A program made the translations under genes and the position numbers. Shown here piece by piece: positions 16,984 through 25,615 of a DNA stretch of 64,000 nt. The notes beneath the pieces are model-generated. The model was not told the DNA's origin. It made no database searches and was given only the letters and a program-made list of their open reading frames with translations. The DNA is taken from NCBI GenBank assembly GCA_009692105.1, contig SHZS01000005.1, positions 1 to 64,000 of the forward strand. The letters are read 5' to 3'. The stretch comes from Gemmatimonadota bacterium. Its GTDB lineage: Bacteria > Gemmatimonadota > Gemmatimonadetes > Longimicrobiales > Gaopeijiaceae. Position 1 is the stretch's first letter. The number at the start of each line of letters is the position of its first letter.

Positions 16984-17844
16984 ATGAGCCTGGCCGTATA
17001 CGTCCTGTCCCTTCTCGTCGGCGGGGCGGTTGGGCTTGTCTCGGGCCTCCTTGGGATCGGGGGAGGCCTTCTCATGGTGCCCTTCCTATACCGCCTCATG
17101 GGATCGAGCGGGTGGAGTGGCCTCGACGTCCCGCTCGAATACCAGGCCGCCCTCGCACACGCGACCTCACTGGCCGTGATCGTCCCGGCTGCCGTCTCGG
17201 GACTCATCGAGTTCCGGCGTCACGGGGTGGTGTCATGGTCTCTCGTCGTTCCCATTGGAGCCTCGGCCGCCGTGGCCGCATTGTTCGGCGCCCAGGTGGC
17301 CATGGCACTTCCGACCCCGGTCCTGAAGCTCGCGTTCGGGATCTTTCTTATTGCCACGGGGGCTCGGTTTCTCGGCGAGAAGCGAGGCGCCGGGGGGGAG
17401 GAGGGCGGGGAGCAGGTGATCGCGGTCCGTTGGCGGACGGCGCTCGTCGGGGGTGCCCTGGTTGGCTTCCTCTCCGCCCTTCTCGGAGTGGGAGGCGGGC
17501 TCGTGGCGATCCCGATTCTCATTCGATGGGTCAAGGTGGACCTGCGCCGCGTGGTCCCGACGTCAGTCGGAATCATCGTCTTCGCGGCTACTGCGGGCGT
17601 ACTCTCCTATGTGGTCGCCGGCGCGCGGATCGAGGCTTTGCCCGCGGGCTCGCTCGGCTTCGTCTATTTGCCGGCAGCCCTGGCAATGATGCCGGGGGCC
17701 GTGCTCATGGCCCCACTTGGAGCGCGATGGAATCAGCGGCTCTCGGGCGGAACGCTTCGTCTTGTCCTCGCCATCGCCCTCCTGGCGATCGGCCTCCAGC
17801 TCGTGTGGGAGAACGGCACCGCTCTGATGGAGGGCGCTCAGTAG
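16984..17844 (+). CDS. TauE/SafE (TSUP) family membrane transporter
   Basis: 286-residue polytopic membrane protein. Two similar halves each begin with a glycine-rich helix (GLVSGLLGIGGGLLMVPFLY and GFLSALLGVGGGLVAIPILI), the hallmark of the TSUP family, whose known members export sulfite, sulfoacetate or related organosulfur anions. About eight hydrophobic helices can be counted. Substrate cannot be told from the sequence, and neither neighbour is a sulfur gene. It begins 46 bp after the protease gene. Confidence 0.85.
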   Translation: MSLAVYVLSLLVGGAVGLVSGLLGIGGGLLMVPFLYRLMGSSGWSGLDVPLEYQAALAHATSLAVIVPAAVSGLIEFRRHGVVSWSLVVPIGASAAVAALFGAQVAMALPTPVLKLAFGIFLIATGARFLGEKRGAGGEEGGEQVIAVRWRTALVGGALVGFLSALLGVGGGLVAIPILIRWVKVDLRRVVPTSVGIIVFAATAGVLSYVVAGARIEALPAGSLGFVYLPAALAMMPGAVLMAPLGARWNQRLSGGTLRLVLAIALLAIGLQLVWENGTALMEGAQ

Positions 17845-17910
17845 CTCCGGCCCGAACTCCAGCTCCGTCCCAAACTCCCATTCCGCCCCCCCCCGGATCC
17901 GAAGACATCT

Positions 17911-18939
17911 ATGACGGGGTCGGTGGTTCTCCGTCGCGGGTCCGTGGTGGAATCGAGGCACCGCGTGCACGTAGCCGTCGTAGACTCGGACGGCCGCCTT
18001 TGCGCCCGTGCCGGGAACCCGGATCTCGTGACCTTCCTCCGCTCCGCGGCGAAGCCCTTCCAGGCGATGCCGCTCGTGGAGGACGGCGCCGTGGAGAGCT
18101 TCGGGATCCCGGCGGACGAGCTCGCCCTCTGCTGTGCGTCGCACAGCGCGGAGCCCCGACACGTGGAGGGAGTGCGACGCCTCCTCGAGCGCTGCGGCGT
18201 TCCCGAGTCGGCGCTCGCGTGCGGCGCTCACCGCCCGATGTCGGAGGAGGCCGCGGACGAGCTGCTTCGGACAGGACGGGTTCCGGAGCGAATCCACAAC
18301 AACTGCTCAGGCAAGCATGCGGGGATGCTCGCGCTGGCGAAGCACCACGGGTGGCCGCTGGATGGGTATCTTTCCCCCGGGCACCCGGTCCAGAAGCGCA
18401 TGTTTCACGAAGTGGCGCGCTGGTCCGGCGTGGCGGTGGAAGGGATCGGGACCGGCGTGGACGGCTGCGGGGTCGTGTGCTTCGCGATACCCGTCCAGTT
18501 CATGGCTCGGGCGTACGCCGCTCTCGCCGAGGCTGCGGCGGCCGGGGGCGCGGGGGCGCGGGCGATCGTCGCGGCCATGGTCACGCACCCCTGGATGGTC
18601 GCGGGGACAGGGCGGGCGGGCACTCGCGTCATGACGGCGTGCTCGGGGTCGGTGGTGGTGAAGGAGGGTGCGGAAGGGATCTACTGCGGGGTGGCGCTGT
18701 CGGGGCGGCTCGGGTTCGCGCTCAAGGTAGAGGACGGCGCGAGTCGCGCGGCGGAGGTGGCGATGGTTTGGGTCCTGGAGCTGCTCGGGCTGCTCTCAGA
18801 AGCGGCTCGAGAGGAGCTTTCCGGAGATTTTCGCCCGCCCGTTCCGAACACCCGCGGAGAGGAGGTCTCCTTCCTCGATGCGGAGCTCGATCTCGAATGG
18901 CTGGAGCCCAGGGGGACGGAGTCGCTAGATGTTCATTGA
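17911..18939 (+). CDS. L-asparaginase of the Rhizobium etli ReAV type
   Basis: 342-residue enzyme predicted to hydrolyse asparagine to aspartate and ammonia, unrelated to the common type I/II asparaginases. Landmarks of this class can be numbered: Ser45 and Lys48 in RSAAKPFQA, Ser77 in CCASHS, and the putative zinc ligands Cys132 and Lys135 (NNCSGKHAG) plus Cys186 (VDGCGV). These fall exactly three residues before the published ReAV positions 48/51, 80, 135/138 and 189. There is no signal peptide, so it is cytoplasmic. The 3' end overlaps obgE by 11 bp. Confidence 0.9.
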   Translation: MTGSVVLRRGSVVESRHRVHVAVVDSDGRLCARAGNPDLVTFLRSAAKPFQAMPLVEDGAVESFGIPADELALCCASHSAEPRHVEGVRRLLERCGVPESALACGAHRPMSEEAADELLRTGRVPERIHNNCSGKHAGMLALAKHHGWPLDGYLSPGHPVQKRMFHEVARWSGVAVEGIGTGVDGCGVVCFAIPVQFMARAYAALAEAAAAGGAGARAIVAAMVTHPWMVAGTGRAGTRVMTACSGSVVVKEGAEGIYCGVALSGRLGFALKVEDGASRAAEVAMVWVLELLGLLSEAAREELSGDFRPPVPNTRGEEVSFLDAELDLEWLEPRGTESLDVH

Positions 18940-20065
18940 CCGCGTGACCATCACCGTGGAAGCGGGAACCGGAGGCTCGGGCGCCGAGGCGTTCCGGCGC
19001 GAGAGTGGGGTGCCCAGAGGCGGCCCCTCGGGGGGGGACGGCGGAAGCGGCGGAAGCGTGGTCCTGGTTTGCGATTCGCAGCTTTCGACCCTCCTCGACT
19101 TCCGCTATCGCTCGGAGTACAAGGCGCCACGTGGAGGACACGGGGAAGGAGGGGACCGAACGGGGCGGAGCGCGGAGGACTTGGAGCTTCGGGTGCCCCC
19201 GGGCACGATCGCGAAGGATCAGGAGACGGGCGATCTCCTCGGTGAGCTTGTGGCGGAAGGGGCGCGACTCGTTATCGCGCGCGGTGGGCGGGGCGGGCGT
19301 GGGAACGCGAGCTTCGCCACCGCGACCCAGCAAGCTCCGCGCTACTGGGAGCCAGGGGAGGAGGGAGTCCGCCGCACGGTCGATCTCACCCTCAAGCTGA
19401 TTGCCGATGTCGGCCTGGTCGGGGAGCCGAACGCGGGGAAGTCCACCCTCCTCGCATCGGTGTCGGCCGCCCGGCCCAAGGTGGCCGACTATCCGTTCAC
19501 CACCCTCACTCCCCAGCTGGGCGTAGTCCAGCTTCCCGATCTCCGGTCCTACGTGATGGCGGACATCCCCGGGATCATCGAGGGGGCGCATGAAGGGAAG
19601 GGGCTCGGTCATCGCTTCCTCCAGCACATCGAGCGGACTCGGACACTCGCGCTACTGATTCCCGTGGACGACCCCGACCCGCAGGGCACATACGACCGCC
19701 TGCGAGACGAGCTTGCCCGCTACTCCGAGGCCCTCGCGCGAAGACCCCACTGCGTGGTACTCACAAAGGCGGACCTCCTGGGTCCGAAGAGTGGCGCGTT
19801 GGACTCTGCAGTGACCGGCGCGGCGCCCGGCCCGGCGGTGCTCGACGCCGGAGTGACGGAGCTCCGCGCCCCAGAGGCATGGGGATGCTTCGTCGTGTCG
19901 TCGGTGAGCCGGCGCGGACTGGCCGAGCTTCTCGAGGCTCTTTGGTCGCGAGTACAGAAAACGGAGTCGGAGGGAGTTGATCTGGGAGGGAAGGGGATCG
20001 CGGAAGAGGCGGGCGCGGGCTCCGATGAGGGGGATTGGTGGAGCGCGGCGGATCGGGAGAGCTGA
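18929..20065 (+). CDS. obgE: GTPase Obg/CgtA
   Basis: Essential ribosome-associated GTPase linking 50S maturation to stress. The glycine-rich OBG domain (FIDRVTITVEAGTGGSGAEAFRRE onward, about residues 1-158) is followed by the G domain with G1 GEPNAGKST, G2 YPFTTLTP, G3 DIPGII and G4 TKAD. The C-terminal extension is short. It overlaps the asparaginase gene upstream and dprA downstream (about 30 bp), so all three are on one transcript. Confidence 0.96.
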   Translation: MFIDRVTITVEAGTGGSGAEAFRRESGVPRGGPSGGDGGSGGSVVLVCDSQLSTLLDFRYRSEYKAPRGGHGEGGDRTGRSAEDLELRVPPGTIAKDQETGDLLGELVAEGARLVIARGGRGGRGNASFATATQQAPRYWEPGEEGVRRTVDLTLKLIADVGLVGEPNAGKSTLLASVSAARPKVADYPFTTLTPQLGVVQLPDLRSYVMADIPGIIEGAHEGKGLGHRFLQHIERTRTLALLIPVDDPDPQGTYDRLRDELARYSEALARRPHCVVLTKADLLGPKSGALDSAVTGAAPGPAVLDAGVTELRAPEAWGCFVVSSVSRRGLAELLEALWSRVQKTESEGVDLGGKGIAEEAGAGSDEGDWWSAADRES

Positions 20066-21216
20066 CCGCACTAGGCGAGCTGTCAGCACTGCTGCGCCTC
20101 CGTCTCCTCCCCGGCCTCGGGGACCGCGCGGTCATTCGGCTTCTCGACAGCCGGGGGAGCGCGGCGCGGGTGGTTGCCCTTCCGGACACCCGGTTCGAGG
20201 CCGCCGCGGGAACTCGCGCCCTGAAGGGGAGGAGGGACCCTGCCATCCGGGAACGCGTGGAACAGATCCTCGCGGGCTGTGACGAGCTTGGGATCCGCAT
20301 TCTTTCCTTCGGTGGTCCCGGTTACCCGAGTTCCCTGCGGGAGCTCTCGGACCCGCCACCGGTTCTCTTCCTCAGGGGGCGGAGCGATCTCCTCGACCGA
20401 CCTGGCGTTGCCGTCGTGGGTTCTCGCCGGGCGACGCCGACGGGTCGACGGGCCGCCGAGCGCATCGGTCGCGACCTGTCGGAGGCGGGCGTCGCGGTCC
20501 TGAGTGAGCTCGCCTTCGGCATCGACGGAGCCGCCCACCGGGGTGCGCTCGGTGGCCCGGGCGGAACCATTGCCGTCTTGGGACGGGGCCCCGACCGCGC
20601 ATACCCGCGCGGGAACTGGGCTCTCTTCGATCAGATCCTGGACGAGGGACTGGTGCTGAGTGAGTTCCCGCCGGGCGAGCCCGCCCGCCCCTTTCACTTC
20701 CCCCGGAGGAACCGTGTCCTCGCCGCCCTCTCACAGGCGGTCGTGGTCGTGGAGGCAGCTCGCCGGAGTGGAGCCCTCATTACCGTGGACCACGCCTTGG
20801 ACCTCGGGCGTGAGGTCTTCGCCGTCCCTGGGTCGATCGAGACGCCACGGGCAGAGGGGACGAACGCGCTCCTCCGGGACGGAGCGCACCTCCTGACGGA
20901 AGCGCGGGACCTCCTCGAGGTCATGGGGTGGGAGGTGGCGCCCAATAACCGGAGCGCAGGCCGAAGCGCGGGCCAGAAGGCGGGCTCGGACGCCCCCTCG
21001 ATGGGTGCTTCCCCGGACGGTCCGCGCTCGTCGGGCGCCTCCACGGAGCGGACGGTCCTCATCGGGTGCCTCGGCCCTGTCCCGCGTGTCCTGGACGATC
21101 TGATCCAGGCCACGGGGCTTTCCCCTTCCAGGGCCCTTTCGCTCCTCACGACTCTCGAGATGGAGGGGGCGGCAAGAAGAGAGCTCACGGGATGGACGCT
21201 CGGTGGCCGGCGCTAG
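20035..21216 (+). CDS. dprA: DNA-processing protein DprA
   Basis: Loads RecA on incoming single-stranded DNA during natural transformation. An N-terminal SAM-like region is followed by the Rossmann-fold DprA core: VAVVGSRRATPTGRRAAERI, SELAFGIDGAAHRGAL, GPDRAYPRGN, LSEFPPGEPARPFHFPRRNRVLAALSQAVVVVEA, SGALITVDHALDLGREVFAVPG and GTNALLRDGA. A C-terminal winged-helix segment ends the protein. Start is TTG 20035 or GTG 20038, inside the obgE 3' end. I see no other competence gene in the window. Confidence 0.94.
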   Translation: MVERGGSGELTALGELSALLRLRLLPGLGDRAVIRLLDSRGSAARVVALPDTRFEAAAGTRALKGRRDPAIRERVEQILAGCDELGIRILSFGGPGYPSSLRELSDPPPVLFLRGRSDLLDRPGVAVVGSRRATPTGRRAAERIGRDLSEAGVAVLSELAFGIDGAAHRGALGGPGGTIAVLGRGPDRAYPRGNWALFDQILDEGLVLSEFPPGEPARPFHFPRRNRVLAALSQAVVVVEAARRSGALITVDHALDLGREVFAVPGSIETPRAEGTNALLRDGAHLLTEARDLLEVMGWEVAPNNRSAGRSAGQKAGSDAPSMGASPDGPRSSGASTERTVLIGCLGPVPRVLDDLIQATGLSPSRALSLLTTLEMEGAARRELTGWTLGGRR

Positions 21217-21278
21217 GGGAAACTGCGAGATTCCGCCATGGATAGACCTCCTCAGGCCCCCGACAGGAGCGGCAGGGG

Positions 21279-22358
21279 ATGACAGATCGGCCGTCCATCG
21301 TGCTTCCGTCGGGACACAGCGAGCTCAGCGAGCGAGAGCGCCGGGTCCTCGAGGCGGTCGTGCGCACGTACGTGGACACGGCGGAGCCTGCCGGCAGTCG
21401 GAGCGTGGCCCGTCGCTTCCATCTCGGGATCTCGCCCGCCACCGTCCGGAATACGATGAGCGATCTGGAGGAGAAGGGATATCTTTTCCACCCGCATGCG
21501 TCGGCGGGGAGAATCCCCACGGACCTGGGCTACCGGGCCTTCGTCGAGCAGGTGATGCAGCCGACTTCCCTCACCAGGGAGGAGAGGGAGCGTCTCGAGA
21601 TCGAGCTGGACGTCGGCGAGTCCTCGGCCGTGGAGCGCCTCATCCGGCGGGCCACTCGCGCGCTCGGACTTCTCTCGCAGGAGTTGGGGGTGGCCTCCGC
21701 GCCCCGGCTCGAGGGTGCGATTCTCGATCGGCTGGACCTGGTGCGGGTCTCCGCCACGAGGGTTCTTCTGGTCGCGCAGGTGAGGAGCGGGCCCGTGAAG
21801 ACGGTCTTCATCGACCTCCCCTTCGAGATCCCCGATGACACCCTCACGACGCTGACCCCGCTCCTGAACGAACGGCTGGCCGGCCTCACCCTGAAGGAGA
21901 TCCGGGAGACGGTCCACGTCCGTATGCGGGACGCGGTCAGGGGGGACGACCCGACCACGGAAGAGGTGCTCAACATCTTCATGCAGTCGGGGGGCGAGCT
22001 GTTCGACTGGCCCGAGATGGAGAGCTCCGAAATCCACATCGGACAGGCCAGCCTTCTCGCGTCTCAGCCCGAGTTCACGAGTGGCGAGCGGCTGAAGGGG
22101 CTCCTGGAGCTCACGGAAAAGAGGGACGTGCTTGCCGACATCCTCACGCGCCGGTCGCATGTGGGTGGGATCCACATCACGATCGGTGCGGAGAACCGGA
22201 CGCATGAGCTCGCTGACTTCACCCTGGTTACCGCCGAGTATCGGGTGGGGGGCCTGAAAGGGGTGATCGGCGTGATCGGGCCGACACGAATGCCGTACGA
22301 GAAGGTCTGCGCGATCGTGGGCCACACCTCGTCCCTCGTTGGGCGGATGCTCGAGTGA
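21279..22358 (+). CDS. hrcA: Heat-inducible transcription repressor HrcA
   Basis: Represses class I heat-shock operons by binding CIRCE elements. The N-terminal winged helix (LSERERRVLEAVVRTYVDTAEPAGSRSVARRFHLGISPATVRNTMSDLEEKGY) and following PHASAGRIPTDLGYRAFV are diagnostic; the rest is the GAF-like and insertion domains. Length 359 is normal. No CIRCE inverted repeat is visible upstream of this gene or of dnaJ, so control of this operon by HrcA is not supported here. grpE and dnaK, frequent neighbours, are absent. Confidence 0.95.
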   Translation: MTDRPSIVLPSGHSELSERERRVLEAVVRTYVDTAEPAGSRSVARRFHLGISPATVRNTMSDLEEKGYLFHPHASAGRIPTDLGYRAFVEQVMQPTSLTREERERLEIELDVGESSAVERLIRRATRALGLLSQELGVASAPRLEGAILDRLDLVRVSATRVLLVAQVRSGPVKTVFIDLPFEIPDDTLTTLTPLLNERLAGLTLKEIRETVHVRMRDAVRGDDPTTEEVLNIFMQSGGELFDWPEMESSEIHIGQASLLASQPEFTSGERLKGLLELTEKRDVLADILTRRSHVGGIHITIGAENRTHELADFTLVTAEYRVGGLKGVIGVIGPTRMPYEKVCAIVGHTSSLVGRMLE

Positions 22359-22392
22359 TCCGGCCCCTCCGCCTCTCCTCCCCTCCCCGCTG

Positions 22393-23550
22393 ATGGCCGA
22401 CTACTACGAGATTCTGGGTGTCCCGAGGACCGCGGACGCCGAGCAGATCAAGAAGGCATACCGGAGGCTCGCCATGGAGCACCACCCGGACCGGAATCAG
22501 GGGTCCGAGGAGGCCGAGGCGCGCTTCAAGGAGCTCTCCGAGGCGTACGAGACGCTGAAGGATCCACAGCGGCGCGCCGGCTACGACCGATTTGGGAAGG
22601 ATGGAGCGCGGGGTGCGGGATCCGGGCCCTTCCAGGGGGGCTTCGACCTGAACGACGCCGTCGAGACATTCATGCGGGATTTCGGGGGGGCCGGCTTCGG
22701 GGACCTGTTCGGCGGGGCGCGGCGCAGGGGCCCCGCGGGCCAGTCTCGGGCGGCGGGCGAGACGCTCAGGGTTCGCCTTCCGATCACCCTGAGGGAGGTC
22801 GTGAGCGGAGCAACGAAGCGCATCCGGCTCGCCATCCTGGAGCCCTGCGGAACGTGCAGCGGAAGTGGATCCGCCGACTCGAAGGAGGTCGAGGCCTGCC
22901 GAACGTGTGGGGGAACGGGAGAGGAAAGGATCGCCCAGCGGTCGGTTTTCGGGCAGTTCGTGTCGTTGGCCACCTGCCGCACCTGCCGTGGAGAGGGACG
23001 GATCGTGCGGAACCCGTGCACGGTCTGCCACGGGGAAGGGAGGGTCCGGGCGGAGCGCGACGTTGAGATCGAGGTGCCGCCCGGTGTCAGCTCAGAGAAC
23101 TTCATCTCCCTGAGGGGCCGGGGAAATGTGGGTCCGCGAGGCGGTCCCAGAGGGGACATCGTCGTCCTCCTCGAAGTGGAGGAGGACGACCGCTTCATTC
23201 GGGATGGGACGGATCTCGTCACCGAGATCGTGGTGAGCTTTGCACAGGCCGCGCTCGGCGCGGAAGTCGAGGTCCCCGTGATCGAGGGCTCGTCGAAGGT
23301 GGATGTTCCCCCAGGGGTGCAGAGCGGTCAGGCGATCCGGATCAGGGGGGAGGGGCTCCCGGAGCTGCATGGAGCCGCAAGGGGTGACCTCGTCATACGT
23401 GTTCGGGTCTGGACGCCCACGAAGCTCTCTAGGGAGCAGCGGGAGTCGTTCGAGCGCCTCAGGGAGGTAGAGGCGCCTCCACCGGAGAGGGTGGAAGACG
23501 CGGAAGCGCATCAGGGGTTCTGGTCGAAGCTCCGCGAGGCCTTTACGTAA
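22393..23550 (+). CDS. dnaJ: Chaperone DnaJ
   Basis: Co-chaperone that delivers substrates to DnaK and stimulates its ATPase. Domains in order: J domain (residues 1-70, YYEILGVPRTADAEQIKKAYRRLA with HPD in HHPDRNQ), Gly/Phe-rich linker, zinc-finger region with four CxxCxGxG repeats (CGTCSGSG, CRTCGGTG, CRTCRGEG, CTVCHGEG) and the C-terminal substrate domains. I start at ATG 22393, right at the J domain; the frame extends to 22339 but overlaps the hrcA end. Complete, 385 residues. Confidence 0.96.
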   Translation: MADYYEILGVPRTADAEQIKKAYRRLAMEHHPDRNQGSEEAEARFKELSEAYETLKDPQRRAGYDRFGKDGARGAGSGPFQGGFDLNDAVETFMRDFGGAGFGDLFGGARRRGPAGQSRAAGETLRVRLPITLREVVSGATKRIRLAILEPCGTCSGSGSADSKEVEACRTCGGTGEERIAQRSVFGQFVSLATCRTCRGEGRIVRNPCTVCHGEGRVRAERDVEIEVPPGVSSENFISLRGRGNVGPRGGPRGDIVVLLEVEEDDRFIRDGTDLVTEIVVSFAQAALGAEVEVPVIEGSSKVDVPPGVQSGQAIRIRGEGLPELHGAARGDLVIRVRVWTPTKLSREQRESFERLREVEAPPPERVEDAEAHQGFWSKLREAFT

Positions 23551-23552
23551 TG

Positions 23553-23643
23553 ACTTCACCCGATGACTTCACCTGAGGACTGCACCGGCTGACTGCACCG
23601 GCTGACTGCACTGCCTGACTTCGCCACCTGACTGCGCCGCCTG
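23553..23643 (+). repeat. Seven-copy degenerate 13-bp tandem repeat before prmA
   Basis: Seven contiguous 13-bp units, consensus ACTGCACCGGCTG, fill the dnaJ-prmA gap: units start at 23553, 23566, 23579, 23592, 23605, 23618 and 23631. Units 3 and 4 are identical; the others differ by a few bases. Most unit joints read TGAC, and because 13 is not a multiple of 3 the stop codons rotate through all frames. The array ends 4 bp before the prmA GTG. Confidence 0.9.
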
Positions 23644-23647
23644 ACCC

Positions 23648-24562
23648 GTGAGGTGGCTTGTTCTCGAGTTTTCCCTTCCGACGGATGAGGCGGCGGCGGG
23701 GCTGCTCGTCGAGGAGCTGGTGACCTTCTCCGAGCGGGGGGTGGAGGAGAAGAAGCTCGATGGCGGGAATGCGTGTGTCGTCGCGTACTTCGCTGCTCCT
23801 TCCGACTCGCTGGCCGACCCGCTGGCCGACCCGCCGGAGACCTTTCCGCAGGAGATCCGGGCTCGTCTGAAGGAGGCGCTCGGCACGGAGCCGACCCTCC
23901 TCTCCTATCGCTGGCAGGAGCAGGAGGCCTGGGCGGAGCTTTGGCGCCGCGGGCTTGCCCCCCGACGCGTATCTCCCAGGCTCGTGGTCAGCCCCACCTG
24001 GGAAACACCGACGCTCGACCCAGGCCAGCGACTCATTTCGCTCGACCCGGGGATGGCTTTCGGGACGGCCGAACATCCCACGACCCGGGGGGCGCTCCGG
24101 CTCCTGGACCCTCGCCTCCAGATCGGTGCCCGAGTCGCGGACGTAGGTTCGGGAAGTGGAATCCTCTCGATCGCGGCGGCCCTTCTTGGGGCGGAGTCGG
24201 TTCTCGCCGTCGAGATGGACGCGTGGTCATGCGAGGTCGCGCGCGAGAATGTGGACCGGAACGGAGTCTCCGATCGCGTCCGCGTCCTTCATGCCGAGGT
24301 GGGGCCCGAGCTCTTTCCGGATGAGCCCTCCTTCGACCTGATCGCGGCCAACATTGAAAGCGGGACGCTGCGCAGGCTCCTCCCGGGGGTGCGTCGCTGC
24401 GTGAGAGAGGGGGGGTGGGTCCTCCTCAGTGGGATCCTCCTTCCCGAAGCGGACGCGATGGTGAGGTTCGCGGCGGGATTCGGACTCTCGTTGGACGAGG
24501 AGGATCGCGAAGGGGAGTGGTGGACGGGCGCGTTCCGGGCGACCGCGCTCCGGGCGACGTAG
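23648..24562 (+). CDS. prmA: Ribosomal protein L11 methyltransferase
   Basis: Trimethylates lysines and the N-terminus of L11. The N-terminal domain recognises L11; the C-terminal domain has the SAM loop VADVGSGSGILSIAAALLG, the preceding LDPGMAFGTAEHPTTRGAL signature and the catalytic-side IAANIESGTLRRLLP. GTG start at 23648, immediately after the 13-bp repeat array. Residues about 57-65 contain a small in-frame duplication (SLADPLADP). Its 3' end overlaps, on the opposite strand, the tail of an uncharacterised gene. Confidence 0.94.
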   Translation: MRWLVLEFSLPTDEAAAGLLVEELVTFSERGVEEKKLDGGNACVVAYFAAPSDSLADPLADPPETFPQEIRARLKEALGTEPTLLSYRWQEQEAWAELWRRGLAPRRVSPRLVVSPTWETPTLDPGQRLISLDPGMAFGTAEHPTTRGALRLLDPRLQIGARVADVGSGSGILSIAAALLGAESVLAVEMDAWSCEVARENVDRNGVSDRVRVLHAEVGPELFPDEPSFDLIAANIESGTLRRLLPGVRRCVREGGWVLLSGILLPEADAMVRFAAGFGLSLDEEDREGEWWTGAFRATALRAT

Positions 24563-24986
24563 GGGGCTCTCCGGAGGTTCGATCAGTCGCTTGCCCGAGG
24601 GAGGCCCGCACTCTCGCCTCCTCCAGCAGGAACCGGGTCCAGCGGGCCCATTGCTGCGCCGAACCTGGCTCGACCTGGGATCCGAGGGAGACGAGGGTGC
24701 TTCGGAGAAGGTGCGTGGCCGAACGGGGCCCGGAGGCCCCCACCCGCTCGCGACTCTCCGCGAAGATCCAGGCGCTCGGCCCGATCGGCGTCACCCACCG
24801 TCGCTTCGGACGGACGAGCACGCGGAGGCCTTCCCCCTGCTTGCCCAGCCGGGTCACCAATTGATCCTCGTTAGGGGACGCGAAAGGGTCTTCGCGATCG
24901 AGGAACTCCTGCAGCTCCTCCATCGATAGGGCAGGGGAAGGGTGGCGCTTCAGAAGTGAGGCGGCGGCCTCGGCGAGAGGATCCAT
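24426..24986 (-). CDS. Uncharacterised protein, antisense overlap with prmA
   Basis: 186 codons starting at ATG 24986. The first 110 residues look like a real small helical/beta domain (MDPLAEAAASLLKRHPSPAL with acidic helices, then VTPIGPSAWIFAESR), perhaps a winged-helix fold. The last 40 are Pro/Arg/Thr-rich and run antisense to the last 137 bp of prmA, so the true end may have been shifted by mutation. I do not recognise the family. It is the only gene on this strand for several kb and reads away from the HIT gene, giving a divergent 190-bp intergenic stretch. Confidence 0.5.
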   Translation of the reverse strand: MDPLAEAAASLLKRHPSPALSMEELQEFLDREDPFASPNEDQLVTRLGKQGEGLRVLVRPKRRWVTPIGPSAWIFAESRERVGASGPRSATHLLRSTLVSLGSQVEPGSAQQWARWTRFLLEEARVRASLGQATDRTSGEPPTSPGARSPGTRPSTTPLRDPPRPTRVRIPPRTSPSRPLREGGSH

Positions 24987-25176
24987 GGTCTGCTCCGGGC
25001 TGCACCACGTGGGCTCGATACAGTGGGCTCGACACAACCAACTGCAGTATGGCGGGATGGTAGGTGGACGTGCTGGGCCGGCCCATGGGCGGGGCGGCCA
25101 TCTTGACCCTACCTTTCCCGCCTGACTTTTCCTCGACGGACGGATAACCCCTTCCAATCACGAGACTGTCAGCGAC

Positions 25177-25545
25177 ATGCCAGTGCCAAGCGGATCGGCA
25201 GTAAGCGGGTGCGTCTTCTGTGCCATCGCGGAGGGGAAGATCCCGGCCCGGATGGTTCACGAGGACGAGGACTTCGTGGCCTTCCGCGACCTGAACCCAC
25301 AGGCGCCCACCCACGTGCTCATCATTCCGCGGAGGCACATCGCACGCATGGACGAGCTCCTGCCTGGAGATGCGACCCTGGCCGGCCGGCTTCTGGTCTT
25401 GGCGGGTGAGATAGCCCGGAGCCTGGGGCTCGCTCAAGACGGCTTTCGCGTGGTGGTGAACACGGGGGATGATGGAGGGCAGACTGTCCATCACCTCCAT
25501 CTCCACGTGCTCGGGGGCAGAGCCTTCTCCTGGCCCCCGGGGTGA
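25177..25545 (+). CDS. HIT-family (histidine triad) nucleotide-binding protein
   Basis: 122-residue HIT protein, probably a purine-nucleoside phosphoramidase of the HinT group. Conserved CVFCAIAEGKIPARMVHEDEDFVAFRDLNPQAPTHVLIIPRRHI and the histidine triad QTVHHLHLHVLGGR with the catalytic central histidine. Complete. In many genomes this gene is followed closely by a yqeY homologue; here yqeY is 2.7 kb downstream, behind the accessory island. Confidence 0.93.
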   Translation: MPVPSGSAVSGCVFCAIAEGKIPARMVHEDEDFVAFRDLNPQAPTHVLIIPRRHIARMDELLPGDATLAGRLLVLAGEIARSLGLAQDGFRVVVNTGDDGGQTVHHLHLHVLGGRAFSWPPG

Positions 25546-25615
25546 GCGCCCGCCATCCGCCACGGCGGCCTGCTACTCCATGTCCCGGCCCGATCGTCGG
25601 CTCCCTCCTTCGGGC

